A stretch of 64,000 nt of DNA from Actinomyces procaprae (GTDB taxonomy: Bacteria; Actinomycetota; Actinomycetes; Actinomycetales; Actinomycetaceae): assembly GCF_004798665.1 (NCBI RefSeq), contig NZ_CP039292.1, positions 744,001 through 808,000 on the forward strand, read 5' to 3'. A model generated the notes under the pieces. It was not told where the DNA came from. It ran no database searches and saw only the letters and a program-made list of their open reading frames with translations. The translations under genes and the position numbers were made by a program. Below are positions 18,164 through 27,307 of this stretch, in pieces (the stretch's first letter is position 1; the number at the start of each line of letters is the position of its first letter).

Positions 18164-20986
18164 GTGCACGCACTCGGTCGACGGCGCCTCGTCGCGCGTG
18201 TTATCGCAGATCGCCTGAACCGAGGGCTGGGCTCGTTCTGCATGGTTGCGGCGCCGTCGCTCCCGGGGGTCTGGACGCTCGGTCCCGCGCTGGCGGCCGA
18301 CGTGGCAGCCCTGCAACGAGACGTGCGGATCATCGAGGTGGATATCGCGGCAGGCCGGTCGCTCCGGCTGACCCGCCCCGAGCTCAGCGCCGACAGCGCC
18401 CTGCTGATCGCTTCCGTCGACCAGATATTCGATGACCTCTGCGCCGGTCCCGAGCAGGCTCATCTGCACCGAAAGCTCGAGTCGTTGCGCACGGCGGTCC
18501 AGGACGCGGCCACCGTCCCCGAGCGCGTCGAGGCGGCGGGCGCCTTCATCGCCGCGGCCTGTAGGCATCCGATCCTGGTCACGATCTGCGCCGGTCGAAC
18601 GAGCAACGAGTTCTCCGTGGAGCAGATGCAGCGCGCCGCCGCGTTCATCGCCGCCACCCCGGTGGCCGTCGTCGTCCTGGTGCCTGAGGACGCCGCCGCC
18701 GAGGCGGACAACCCGCCCTTCTTCGCCACCGCCATCCGGCGCCTCGGCGCAGATGATGTCCGGGACCTCCTCGCCGCGGCGACCTCCGCCTACGTCGACC
18801 CCATGGTGGCGGGGCTGGTCTGCCGCAGCGCGGCGGGGCGGTTCGCGGATGTGCTCGCAGCCGGCACCAACCTGACCGCGGCGGAGCTGTCCGGCCGCGA
18901 GCTGCCCCAACGCGACCTTGCGGTGTCGGCGCAGACCCGCCGCGAGCTCGGTGAGCGCATCCAGGCCCTGGCCCCGGAGCACCGCGATGCACTGGTGGCC
19001 GTGCACCTGCAACTCACCGCGGATACCGACGTCGTCCAGGGCGTCTTCGGCGTGACGCCGCCGCCCGAGGTGGAGGACCTGCTGCCCGCGCCCGACCCGA
19101 ACCCCGCGCCGGCCTGTGCGACGGCGACCGCCGTCGTCGCGACGACGGCGTCGGCAGCGGTTCGCAAACTGCATGCCGCCCTCGCCCAGGCCTACGAGGT
19201 CGGCACTCCGGAGCGCGCATGGCACCTGCTGGGCGCGCATGCCGCCTCAGCGGAGGACCTCGACCGCCTGCTTGCGGCTGCCGACGCCGAACTGCGGCTG
19301 GGTGACATCAATGTCGCCTGGCGGATCAGCGACGCCCTGGAGCAGGGCCCGACGATGCGGGGGGCCACGGCCTCACAGGTGGGACGCGCGCGCGAACTGC
19401 GGGGGCAGCTCGCGCTGCAGCTGGGCTGCACGCTGACCGCAGCATCCCAGCTGCTCGAGGCGGCCAGGACGCCCACGGCAAGCCCGGAGGAGGAACTGGC
19501 GGCGACCGCCGGCTACATCGTCGCGCGCGGCTGCGAGGGGCTCAGCCTCAGCGAGGACGCGCGGCTGGCCGCCCGCCTCACGGAGCTGGGGGCGCACACC
19601 CCTGCGACCGCGGCGCGCTGCCTGGTTCTGCTCGCCGCCCAAGAACGCATCGCGGGGGAGGCGGACGGAGCAGGCGAGTATCTGCGTGCGGCTATAAGGC
19701 TGCTGGAGGCCTACGCCGCCCGTACCCACCTGACCCCGCTGGATACTGACACGCTCATCCTGGCGCGGGCCCTGCTGGCCCGCACCCAGGGGCGCCAGGC
19801 CGATGCTGCAGCGCTGCTCGAGGGCGGCCCACTGCTCACGACTGTCCCCGCAGGCACTGCGCGCAGCGACGTAACCGCCTGGGGGCAGGTGGTGACCCGT
19901 GCCCTCCTGGCCGCCGAGGGGGAGCCGGGCCAGCCGCCGGTGATCCTGGAGCCCAGCCTGTCCGCGCTGGCGGGCGTCAGCCCCCTCTACGACGCCCAGG
20001 CGGCGTCACTGCGGGCCTTCCTGGCCGACCGACTCGGATGGACCCGCCAGGTGCAGGAGGAGCTGAGGAGCGAGTGCTTCCGCGTACCGCTGCGGGTCGG
20101 GCTGGCCGGTCTGGGAATGACCATGGTCGCGCAGGGCGCCATGCTGTTCGACGACGCGGCCTCTGTGGCCGCGTGGCGCTCGGCCGTGGCAGTAGCACCT
20201 CCCGGCTCGAGCGCCGCACCGCAACAGCTGTGGCTGAGCGTGCTCGAGGCGGCATCCCGCCTCGCCGACGGTGACGATTCGCTGGCCGGCCTGCTGCTCG
20301 GTCCCGCCGTAGCAGCAGGCATGCAGCGCGAACGGCTGCGCCCCGTGTGGTCGAGCATCATCGACATGGTGATCAGCGAGCCCATGCTGCTTGAACGCGT
20401 TCCCGGGTTGAAGCGCTGGCTGGAGTCCAGGCGCGGCCAAGGGCACGGCGAGCCGAATGACCGCCTGCTCGCCGTGCTGCTGGCCGACGACGCCGAGGCG
20501 GCCTCCCTGATGTCCGGGCTCCTCCTGGAGACCGTCTCCTCCGGCAGCGCGGTCCGGCAGGTGCGTGCCGACATGGCCTGCGCCGCCCGCCTGCGGCGCT
20601 CCCCGGGACTGGACGTCACCGAGCTGGGGATCGGCCCGGATGCGCCCTCCTGCGTGCGGATGCTGGAACGGCGCGCCGCAGAGCTGGCCGCCGCCAACGG
20701 CATGTCCTTCTGGCGGCGCGTGACCGAGCGACAGGCGCGCTGCGACGAGACGCCTGCGGCGGCCTCGTCGGGTGCGGCGCGCGCCACGCCGGAGCTGACC
20801 GACACCGAGCTGCGGGTAGCGCGATTGGCGGCCCAAGGACGGCGCAACAAGGAGATCGCGGCCGAGCTGTACATGGCGGTGCGCACCGTGGAGCTGCGGC
20901 TCACGGGCGTGTATCGCGCCCTGGGCATCGCCAGCCGCAAGGACCTGCCCAAGGCGCTCGCCGCGCACGGCCTGGCGGGGGACTGA
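18164..20986 (+). CDS. Large LuxR-family (LAL-like) regulator without a visible P-loop
   Basis: 940 residues from the GTG at 18164, which has AGGAG five bases upstream; a longer frame to 17918 lacks support. The C-terminus is a LuxR helix-turn-helix (LTDTELRVARLAAQGRRNKE followed by TVELRLTGVYRALGI). The centre is helical and Ala/Leu-rich like the TPR-type repeats of MalT/LAL regulators. Where Walker A would be expected the sequence reads MVAAPSLPGVWTLGP, with no GxxxxGK(S/T); a weak Walker B-like ALLIASVDQIFDD remains. It may therefore bind no ATP or bind it differently. Position between tetR and EPS genes makes envelope control plausible but unproven. Confidence 0.85.
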   Translation: MHALGRRRLVARVIADRLNRGLGSFCMVAAPSLPGVWTLGPALAADVAALQRDVRIIEVDIAAGRSLRLTRPELSADSALLIASVDQIFDDLCAGPEQAHLHRKLESLRTAVQDAATVPERVEAAGAFIAAACRHPILVTICAGRTSNEFSVEQMQRAAAFIAATPVAVVVLVPEDAAAEADNPPFFATAIRRLGADDVRDLLAAATSAYVDPMVAGLVCRSAAGRFADVLAAGTNLTAAELSGRELPQRDLAVSAQTRRELGERIQALAPEHRDALVAVHLQLTADTDVVQGVFGVTPPPEVEDLLPAPDPNPAPACATATAVVATTASAAVRKLHAALAQAYEVGTPERAWHLLGAHAASAEDLDRLLAAADAELRLGDINVAWRISDALEQGPTMRGATASQVGRARELRGQLALQLGCTLTAASQLLEAARTPTASPEEELAATAGYIVARGCEGLSLSEDARLAARLTELGAHTPATAARCLVLLAAQERIAGEADGAGEYLRAAIRLLEAYAARTHLTPLDTDTLILARALLARTQGRQADAAALLEGGPLLTTVPAGTARSDVTAWGQVVTRALLAAEGEPGQPPVILEPSLSALAGVSPLYDAQAASLRAFLADRLGWTRQVQEELRSECFRVPLRVGLAGLGMTMVAQGAMLFDDAASVAAWRSAVAVAPPGSSAAPQQLWLSVLEAASRLADGDDSLAGLLLGPAVAAGMQRERLRPVWSSIIDMVISEPMLLERVPGLKRWLESRRGQGHGEPNDRLLAVLLADDAEAASLMSGLLLETVSSGSAVRQVRADMACAARLRRSPGLDVTELGIGPDAPSCVRMLERRAAELAAANGMSFWRRVTERQARCDETPAAASSGAARATPELTDTELRVARLAAQGRRNKEIAAELYMAVRTVELRLTGVYRALGIASRKDLPKALAAHGLAGD

Positions 20987-21108
20987 GAGGACTCCGCCGT
21001 GAGTGTGTGCCGAACGCGGCGGGCCTGCGCGTTGACTGCGACGAAGCCCGGGCCCGGCGGGCCCCGTGTTAGCTTGTGCATTGTCACCCTACCGATTGGA
21101 GCTCCTAA

Positions 21109-21855
21109 ATGAGCGCATCCGCGCCCCAGGTGAGTACCCGCCCCACGATCCGGGAGAACATCCGCTCCCTGGCCTCGGCGCAGAAGGCGAAGGCGGGGGC
21201 CCCGCTGTACTCGCGGCTGGTCAACCGGCCGGTGGGGCGGGTGCTGGCGGCAGTCGCACATCGGCTGGGCATGACGCCGGACCAGGTCACGGCGGTCTCC
21301 GCCTGCTGCACCTACGCGGGCATCGTGCTGCTGGCCGTGCTGCGCCCGTCGGTGCCGGCATGCGTGGCCACCTCGCTGCTGCTGATGCTCGGATACGCTC
21401 TCGACTCCGCCGACGGGCAGCTGGCGCGGCTGCGCCACGGCGGCTCGAAGGCAGGGGAGTGGCTGGACCACGTGGCCGACGTGATCAAGCTGTCCACGAT
21501 CCACGGCGCCATCGCCGTCGACCTGTTCCGCTTCGCCGACCTGCCGACGCCGACGCTGCTGCTGGTGCCGCTGGCCTTCGGCGCGGTGCAGAACATCCAC
21601 TTCTTCAGCTACATCCTCACCTACCAGCTGCGCTACGCCGGCGGCACTCCGCTGGCCCAGGACGAGGGCCGCGCGGGCGTGCTGAAGTCGCTGCTGTCGG
21701 TCCCGACCGATTACGGGCTGATGTGCCTGGTGCTGGTGCTGCGCTTCACGCCCGTGGTGTTCCTGTGGGTGTACGGGCTCATGCTCATCGGCTATGCGGG
21801 CTACGTGGTGCTGGCGCTGCCCAAGTGGTACCTGGAACTCAAGGGGCGGCGCTGA
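21109..21855 (+). CDS. CDP-alcohol phosphatidyltransferase family membrane protein
   Basis: 248 residues with about five to six membrane helices. The family signature D-x2-D-G-x2-A-R-x8-G-x3-D-x3-D is complete, from DSADGQLARLRHGG to GEWLDHVAD. Such enzymes transfer a phospho-alcohol from a CDP-alcohol, or the reverse, in phospholipid or phosphoglycan synthesis. The ATG at 21109 follows a GGAGC ribosome site. Its stop shares a base with the next start (TGATG). With a TagD-like cytidylyltransferase 7 kb away, a polyol-phosphate modification of the EPS is a reasonable inference; an ordinary lipid role is the alternative. Confidence 0.9.
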   Translation: MSASAPQVSTRPTIRENIRSLASAQKAKAGAPLYSRLVNRPVGRVLAAVAHRLGMTPDQVTAVSACCTYAGIVLLAVLRPSVPACVATSLLLMLGYALDSADGQLARLRHGGSKAGEWLDHVADVIKLSTIHGAIAVDLFRFADLPTPTLLLVPLAFGAVQNIHFFSYILTYQLRYAGGTPLAQDEGRAGVLKSLLSVPTDYGLMCLVLVLRFTPVVFLWVYGLMLIGYAGYVVLALPKWYLELKGRR

Positions 21856-22739
21856 TGCCATCATCGAGTCCGCTTGACCTGCTCGCCGGTGCGCCGGCAC
21901 TGCTCATCTACACCGGCCGTAAGGACGGCCTCGGCAACCGGGTGCGGGCGTTGCTGTCCGCCAAGGCGCTGGCCGAGCGCGAGGGGCGAGAGCTGTTCTA
22001 CGTGTGGGGGACGGACCGCTACTTCGGTCCGGCCATGGATGAGCTGTGGCACTTCGACGCCGGGCGCCGCATGCCGCGCTGGGCCTCTCGGGTCGTCTCG
22101 CCGAGGTACCGCTTCTACGGTCCCGGACCGACGGCGATCACCGAGTCCATGCGGCGCAAGCACCTTTGGCAGATCCGCTCCGGCGGGCAGCCGGTGACCT
22201 GGGACGACGACATACGCCCCTGGGCGGAGGACTTCCGCGCCCTGACCCCGGTCGGGGAGATCGCCGAACGGGTCAATCGGGTCTTCGACGACTCCCTGCG
22301 TGGACAGCGCTATGTGGGGGTGCAGGTGCGCTCCCACACCGTTTCGCACGCCAAGACCCTCCAGTCCTCACCGGTGGAGTGGTTCGAGCAGCGTATGCGC
22401 GCGGTGCGTGAGCGCTTCCCCGACGTGCGCTTCTACCTGTCGTGCGACACCGTCGCGGCGCAGGAACGGCTCATGAGCCGCTTCGAGGGCTGTGTGGCCC
22501 TGCACGACAAGGGCGGCTACAACACCATCGAGGGCGTGCGCTCGGCGATCGTCGACCTGTACCTGCTGGCCTCCTCCCAGCACTTCATCGCCCCGGCGTA
22601 CTCCAGCTTCCCGGAGATGGCGATTCACCTTGCCGGTCGCGCCATGTCCTTCGAGCGCCCCGGCCAGCCGTTCGTGGGGGAGCTGAGGCTCAATGCCGGG
22701 CTGGTGGACGATCCCCTCAGGCCCGCAATCCGCAATTGA
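21855..22739 (+). CDS. NodZ-like fucosyltransferase-fold glycosyltransferase
   Basis: 294 residues. The start of the fold reads GRKDGLGNRVRALLSAKALA, matching the GxGN(R/Q) opening of alpha-fucosyltransferase-type GT-B enzymes. Later VGVQVRSH and SCDTVAAQERL, and a C-terminal ASSQHFIAPAYSSFPEMA, match the HxR-like and S-x-F-S/A motifs of the NodZ/O-fucosyltransferase group. It probably adds a 6-deoxyhexose from a GDP-sugar. Fold assignment is moderate; donor and acceptor are unknown. It is coupled to the preceding phosphatidyltransferase. Confidence 0.75.
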   Translation: MPSSSPLDLLAGAPALLIYTGRKDGLGNRVRALLSAKALAEREGRELFYVWGTDRYFGPAMDELWHFDAGRRMPRWASRVVSPRYRFYGPGPTAITESMRRKHLWQIRSGGQPVTWDDDIRPWAEDFRALTPVGEIAERVNRVFDDSLRGQRYVGVQVRSHTVSHAKTLQSSPVEWFEQRMRAVRERFPDVRFYLSCDTVAAQERLMSRFEGCVALHDKGGYNTIEGVRSAIVDLYLLASSQHFIAPAYSSFPEMAIHLAGRAMSFERPGQPFVGELRLNAGLVDDPLRPAIRN

Positions 22740-22777
22740 GGGCGGCGGTGCGGGCTCGCCCTCCAGTGCAGCTCGCG

Positions 22778-22813
22778 CGCCGGAGAACCAGCTGAAAGCA
22801 CGCTGCTCCGGCG
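22778..22813. terminator. Probable bidirectional terminator hairpin
   Basis: CGCCGGAG and CTCCGGCG pair over eight bases, with an inner CAGC/GCTG stem after a three-base bulge. It sits between the convergent NodZ-like and GT4 genes. No long T run is present, as is common in this GC range. Confidence 0.5.
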
Positions 22814-22823
22814 GCAAGTCGTC

Positions 22824-23993
22824 TCACGCCGTGATGAGGTCGCGGATGACGGCGTTCATGGCAGCCCGGTAGCCCGCGACGCTGAAGCGGCTCTGCGCCT
22901 CATGCGCCGCCTGCCCGGCCAGGCGGGCGGCGAGGCCGGGGTCGGCGGCGAGCCTGCCCAGTGAGGCCGCGAGTGCCGCGGGGTCATCCGGGGGCACGAG
23001 CAGGCCGGTGACGCCGTCGTCGACCACTTCCTTCAGCCCCTGCACGCCCGAGGCGATCAGCGGTCGGGCTGCGTGCATGGCCTCCACGGCCGTGTTGCCG
23101 AAGGGCTCCTGCCGTGAGGGCACGACGACGACATCCGCCCGTTCCAGCACCGGCCAGGTCGGGTGGACGTAGCCGAGGAAGTCGACGCGCCCGGCCAGGT
23201 CCGGCGCGGCGGCCCGCTCGCGCAGCTCGGACTCGTACCACTCGTATCCGGGGAAGATCGAGCCGGCCACCTCCAGGGAGGCATCCACGCCGCGTCCGCG
23301 CAGGAGCGCGACCGCCTCAAGCAGTACGTCCACACCCTTGCGGGGGGACAGCCTGCCCACCATGGCGATCCGCAGCGGTGTGTGGGGGCCGCGCTCGCGC
23401 AGCGGGGCGAGCGGCTGCGGCGGGTCCGCGACGCCGTTGTGCACCACCCGGGTGCGCCCCGCCAGCAGCGGCTGTGCGGACAGCAGTGCGCGCCGGGCGG
23501 CCTCGGAGTTGGCCACAATCCGCGTGGCGGCGAGCAGCGGCGCATTCAGGCCCGCGCGGATGAGCAGGTGCTGGGTGTCCTCGGCCTCGTGCACGTGTGA
23601 CAGCACCGGGATGCCGGCCGCGCGTCCCGCCAGCGGCCACCAGGGGATCGTCACGGTGTTGGCCAGCAGCGCGTCGGCGTCGCATGCCTTGATCAGGCCG
23701 CGCAGCCGGGTGAGCTCGCCCGGCGCCCGCGCCGCCAGGCCCGCCAGGCCGCGGGGGCTCAGCAGGGCCTTGCGCAGCACGGTGAAGGGGACGACGGCGA
23801 CGCGCGCGCCCACCTCCCTCAGCACGGCCACCAGCGGGCCGTCCGACGGCAGGGCGACGTTGACGCGGTACCCGGACTCGATCAGTCCGGTGATGGTCTC
23901 CACCAGCTGCCAGTCGGAGCCATACAGGTCCGGGGAGGGGTGGGCGACCAGCACCAGGGGGGAGTCGGATCGTGATGAGGTGGGAGTGCTCAT
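22824..23993 (-). CDS. Family 4 glycosyltransferase (GT-B)
   Basis: 389 residues from the ATG at 23993, which overlaps the upstream stop by four bases (ATGA). The N-terminal domain opens with LVLVAHPSPDLYGSDWQ. The C-terminal domain has the family marks IAMVGRLSPRKGVDVLLEA and the E-x7-E motif in QEPFGNTAVEAMH, followed by SGVQGLKEVV. It transfers a sugar from a nucleotide-sugar with retention, and is the last gene in a leftward run of three glycosyltransferases. Sugar identity cannot be read from sequence. Confidence 0.92.
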   Translation of the reverse strand: MSTPTSSRSDSPLVLVAHPSPDLYGSDWQLVETITGLIESGYRVNVALPSDGPLVAVLREVGARVAVVPFTVLRKALLSPRGLAGLAARAPGELTRLRGLIKACDADALLANTVTIPWWPLAGRAAGIPVLSHVHEAEDTQHLLIRAGLNAPLLAATRIVANSEAARRALLSAQPLLAGRTRVVHNGVADPPQPLAPLRERGPHTPLRIAMVGRLSPRKGVDVLLEAVALLRGRGVDASLEVAGSIFPGYEWYESELRERAAAPDLAGRVDFLGYVHPTWPVLERADVVVVPSRQEPFGNTAVEAMHAARPLIASGVQGLKEVVDDGVTGLLVPPDDPAALAASLGRLAADPGLAARLAGQAAHEAQSRFSVAGYRAAMNAVIRDLITA

Positions 23994-25177
23994 GCGGGGA
24001 ATGCCCCCGTTCGCCGTCCGGAGGGGCGTCGGCGTCGCGGGCCCTGCTCGGCCAGGCGGCGGCACAGCGCCTCGTAGCGGTCGGTGACTTGATCCCAGTC
24101 GTACAGGGCGGCGCGCTCGCGGGACAGGTTCCCGCGGAGCACCTGCGCGTCCGGATCCGCCTCCGCGGAGTCGACCAGGGCGGCGACGTCAGCGGCCGTG
24201 GCCCAGTAGCGGCCGGCGTCGTCGAGCACCTCCCGGTTGAAGGAGACGTCGAAGGCGTCCACTGCGGCCCCGGCGCCGATGGCCCGCAGCAGGGAGGGGT
24301 TGGTGCCGCCCACGGAGTGGCCGTGGTAGTAGACGAGCGCGCCGGCGTACAGCTGGTCGAGCAGCTCCTGGTCCCAGACCCCGCCGAGCAGGCGGACGCG
24401 GGAGTCGGCCAGCTGCTCGATCCGGGCCGTGTACTCATTCGCATAGGGGGCGGAGCCGACGACGACGAGCGGCAGTCGCGCCCCCGAGCGGACGTAGCCG
24501 TCGACGATCACGTCCACGTGGTTCTCGATCTCGAAGCGGGCCACCACCAGGTGGAAGCCGCCGGACTGAAGCCCGAGCTCGGCCAGCCGGTCGGTGCCGA
24601 CGTCGACCCGCGGGGCCCCGTAGGCGATCAGGTCCGTGTCCGCCTCGAACTCCTCGGCGTAGTAGTCGGCGATGCCCTGGGCGTCGGCGATGAGCGCGTC
24701 CGAGTAGCGCACCGCCAGCGCCTCGGCCGCCCGGTAGTAGCGCCTGCCCGTGGGGCCCCACTTGCCGCGCCGCCACTCCAGGCCGTCCACGTGGGTGGCC
24801 ACGGGGATGCGGGCGGCGCGCAGTGCGGGCAGGAAGGGGGAGTTCGCGGAATTGAAGACGATGGCGACGTCCGGGTGCACGCGCGGCAGCAGGTGCCGCA
24901 CCGACAGCGCGGTGTGGGAGAGCGTCTCCAGAGAACGCTTCTTCAAGGCCGGCAGCTCCACCACCCGCATGCCGCGGTACGTGCGGGGCAGGGGCGTGCC
25001 CGGTTCGGGGTTGCGGGAGTAGACGAGTACCCGGTGGCCCCGGTCGGCCAGGCGGCGGCCTACTTCCTCGATGGCGGTTTCGAAGCCCCCATAGCGTGCG
25101 GGCACGCCGCGCGTGCCGAGCATGGCGATGCGCAGCCGGCCTGGCTGTGAGGCGGAGGCGGTGGAGCTAGCGGTCAT
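23990..25177 (-). CDS. DUF1972-type rhamnosyltransferase-like glycosyltransferase (GT4)
   Basis: 395 residues from the ATG at 25177, overlapping the end of the GT2 gene by 11 bases. The opening IAMLGTRGVPARYGGFETA is diagnostic for the DUF1972 N-terminal domain of capsule and EPS glycosyltransferases, several of which transfer rhamnose. The C-terminal half has HSVGGTNPSLLRAIGAG in place of the GT4 E-x7-E region, typical for this subgroup. It is in an operon with a GT2 upstream and a GT4 downstream. Confidence 0.9.
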   Translation of the reverse strand: MTASSTASASQPGRLRIAMLGTRGVPARYGGFETAIEEVGRRLADRGHRVLVYSRNPEPGTPLPRTYRGMRVVELPALKKRSLETLSHTALSVRHLLPRVHPDVAIVFNSANSPFLPALRAARIPVATHVDGLEWRRGKWGPTGRRYYRAAEALAVRYSDALIADAQGIADYYAEEFEADTDLIAYGAPRVDVGTDRLAELGLQSGGFHLVVARFEIENHVDVIVDGYVRSGARLPLVVVGSAPYANEYTARIEQLADSRVRLLGGVWDQELLDQLYAGALVYYHGHSVGGTNPSLLRAIGAGAAVDAFDVSFNREVLDDAGRYWATAADVAALVDSAEADPDAQVLRGNLSRERAALYDWDQVTDRYEALCRRLAEQGPRRRRPSGRRTGAFPA

Positions 25178-26183
25178 TGGGCCTCTCTCGTTGGGTGAAG
25201 CGTTCCCGGTGGACGAGCCGCAGCCCGTCGATCGCCCCGCGCAAGGCGGGCACCAGGGTGCTGGTGGGGTGGGTGAGCAGCTGGCGGCGGCCACCGCGCA
25301 GGAGGATCCGCCAGGACTCCTGGGGCGTGAGTCGCACCCAGCGGGCGAGCTCCTCGCGGCGTGCCCAGCGGGTGCCCAGTAGCAGGCGGTTGCGCACGTT
25401 CCAGTAGTAGTAGGTGGCCGAGTGACGCGGCTCGCCCGGCCACCTGCCCGCCGTGGTGCCCGCTGCGGAGGCGGGGCGCGCAGGTGCGCCGTCGGACGCG
25501 GCCCGTCCGGGGCGCTGCGTGCCGCCCTCCACATGGCGGGCGACGATGTCGGTGTCGTTGAGCAGACGGCCGCCGGCCTGAAGCACGCGCAGGGAGAAGT
25601 CGACGTCCTCCCAGTACAGGAAGTAGTCCTCCGCCAGGCCGCCGGTCGCCTCCCACAGGCTGCGGGACAGTGCGAAGCAGGCACCGGTCAGCCACTCCGC
25701 GTGACGGTGCCCCGCGATCAGGGACGCGCGCGGGGAGCGGGTGGCGCCATCGGTGAGGTCCACGCGGTAGCCGTAGAAGACGGGGCGATCATCGGCGTCG
25801 ACGATCATGGGGGCGACGAGCGCCATCGGGTCCGCGTCCACATGCGCCACCAGGGCGGCAAGCTGATCGGGGGCGATGGTCGCGTCCGGGTTGAGGACTA
25901 CCAGCGTGCGGGCGCCTGCGTCGAGCGCCGCCCCGACTCCCCGGTTCACACCGGCCCCGAAGCCGAGGTTGGCGTCGGGCAGAACCGTGCTCCAGCCGTT
26001 GGAGCGGGCCTGGGCTTCGACGGCGGCTCGCTCCGCCGGCGTCGTCAGGTTGTCCACGATCACGATCCGAGGCGCTCCGGCACCCGTGGGCAGGCCATGG
26101 GACAGCGGAGCAAGATTCGTCTCCAGCAGCTCGTGCGAGCCGTAGTTGACAACTATGACTGCCGTGGAGGAGAGGTCTGCCAT
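25167..26183 (-). CDS. Family 2 glycosyltransferase (rhamnosyltransferase-like)
   Basis: 338 residues. The GT-A fold is shown by AVIVVNYGSHELL, VIVDN, NLGFGAGVNRGV, LVVLNPDATI with its Asp metal site, and WLTGACFALSR followed by FLYWEDVDFSLR. This pattern fits WbbL/RfbN-type enzymes. A low-complexity Ala/Gly/Pro insert separates the catalytic domain from a C-terminal helical section. It is the first gene of the leftward glycosyltransferase operon. The divergent GT2 gene starts 163 bases away, so promoters for both lie in that gap. Confidence 0.92.
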   Translation of the reverse strand: MADLSSTAVIVVNYGSHELLETNLAPLSHGLPTGAGAPRIVIVDNLTTPAERAAVEAQARSNGWSTVLPDANLGFGAGVNRGVGAALDAGARTLVVLNPDATIAPDQLAALVAHVDADPMALVAPMIVDADDRPVFYGYRVDLTDGATRSPRASLIAGHRHAEWLTGACFALSRSLWEATGGLAEDYFLYWEDVDFSLRVLQAGGRLLNDTDIVARHVEGGTQRPGRAASDGAPARPASAAGTTAGRWPGEPRHSATYYYWNVRNRLLLGTRWARREELARWVRLTPQESWRILLRGGRRQLLTHPTSTLVPALRGAIDGLRLVHRERFTQRERPNDR

Positions 26184-26346
26184 ACCAGCCCCATCTTCTT
26201 AACCGGGGTCCAATCGGGTTTCGAGTGGTCGGATCCAAGGGCACGCCTCAACGGGCTCGTGCACTTGGGCGATGATACTATGCCGCGACTATTCATGAGC
26301 GGTCTCATCAGTGCGGGCTGCTCCTGTGAATCGTTGGGAGTACCCC

Positions 26347-27300
26347 ATGTCCGCAGACCCGCTCACCATTGACGTGGCGGTGTGTACTTACAGGCGCCCC
26401 GAGCGCGTGGTCGGACTGTTGCCGCGGCTGCTTGCGCAACTCCAGGAGCTGCCGGGGGCCGATGCCCGGGTGGTGGTCGTGGACAATGACGCGGCAGGCT
26501 CCGCCCGTGCGCGCATCCTGGCCGACGGCGGATTATGCGCGGACGGGCCCGTGCACGTGGTGGTGGAGTCGACGCCGGGCCTGGCGGCGGCGCGTAATCG
26601 TGCGCTGAGCGAGGCCGTTGAGCGCGACCTGCTGGTCTTCATCGACGACGACGAGCTGCCGGGCGACGGATGGCTCACCTCCCTCGTGGAAACCTACCGG
26701 CAAACCGGCGCGGCCGGGGTGACGGGACCGGTGGAGTCGGTCTTCGAGCGGCGGCCCGATCCGTGGGTGGCCGCTGCCCCCGTGTTCCGCAGGACGCGGC
26801 GTCCTACAGGAACGCCCGTTCGCAGTGCGGCCACCAATAACCTGCTGCTGGACATGGCGGCCGTGCGCCGCCTGGGTCTCGAGTTCGATCAGCGCTTCGC
26901 CTTCACCGGCGGGGAGGACACCTTCTTCACCCGCGCATTGACCGCCCACTCCGGCACGCTCGCATGGTGCGATGAGGCGGTGGTGACGGAGGCGGTGCCT
27001 CCCGAGCGGGCCACCCGCGAGTGGGTACTCACTCGCGCCCGGCGTAACGCCGAGACCTGGGCCTGGGTGCGGCTGCTGGATACGAGCGGCTGGCGGCGCG
27101 TGGCGCGGCGCCTGGAGTACACGGCGCGTGGGGCGGTGCTGTGGCTGGTCGGCTCGGCCCGCGCCCTGGCCTTCCGAGGAGGGGACGGCGACCGCCAGGC
27201 GCAGCGGGCGCAGCATGAGTACCGCGCCGCGGGCGGCCGCGGCATCCTACGGGCTGCGTTGCGCGGGCCGGCCACGGCGCCTTACGCGCGTACTCGCTGA
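26347..27300 (+). CDS. Family 2 glycosyltransferase, paralogue of the one at 37652
   Basis: 317 residues from the ATG at 26347, with GGGAG six bases upstream. Motifs are VAVCTYRRPERV, VVVVDNDAAGSARAR, TPGLAAARNRAL, LVFIDDDELPGDGW with the DDD metal site, and TGGEDTFFTRAL followed by WCDEAVV. The same motif chain and spacing occur in the GT2 at 37652-38614, including GTPVRSAATNNLLLD against GTPMPAAATNNLLLD, so the two are clear paralogues. It stands alone on the plus strand, converging with the Wzz-like gene. Confidence 0.92.
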   Translation: MSADPLTIDVAVCTYRRPERVVGLLPRLLAQLQELPGADARVVVVDNDAAGSARARILADGGLCADGPVHVVVESTPGLAAARNRALSEAVERDLLVFIDDDELPGDGWLTSLVETYRQTGAAGVTGPVESVFERRPDPWVAAAPVFRRTRRPTGTPVRSAATNNLLLDMAAVRRLGLEFDQRFAFTGGEDTFFTRALTAHSGTLAWCDEAVVTEAVPPERATREWVLTRARRNAETWAWVRLLDTSGWRRVARRLEYTARGAVLWLVGSARALAFRGGDGDRQAQRAQHEYRAAGGRGILRAALRGPATAPYARTR

Positions 27301-27307
27301 TTCGCCG

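Noticed and set aside
17810..19240. 476-residue minus-strand frame under the LuxR gene
   Set aside because: The plus strand encodes a LuxR-type protein with a good ribosome site; the reverse frame lacks motifs.
21032..21075. Possible sigma-70 promoter before the CDP-alcohol phosphatidyltransferase
   Set aside because: TTGACT is present, but the nearest TTAGCTT is about 30 bases away, too far for a normal promoter.
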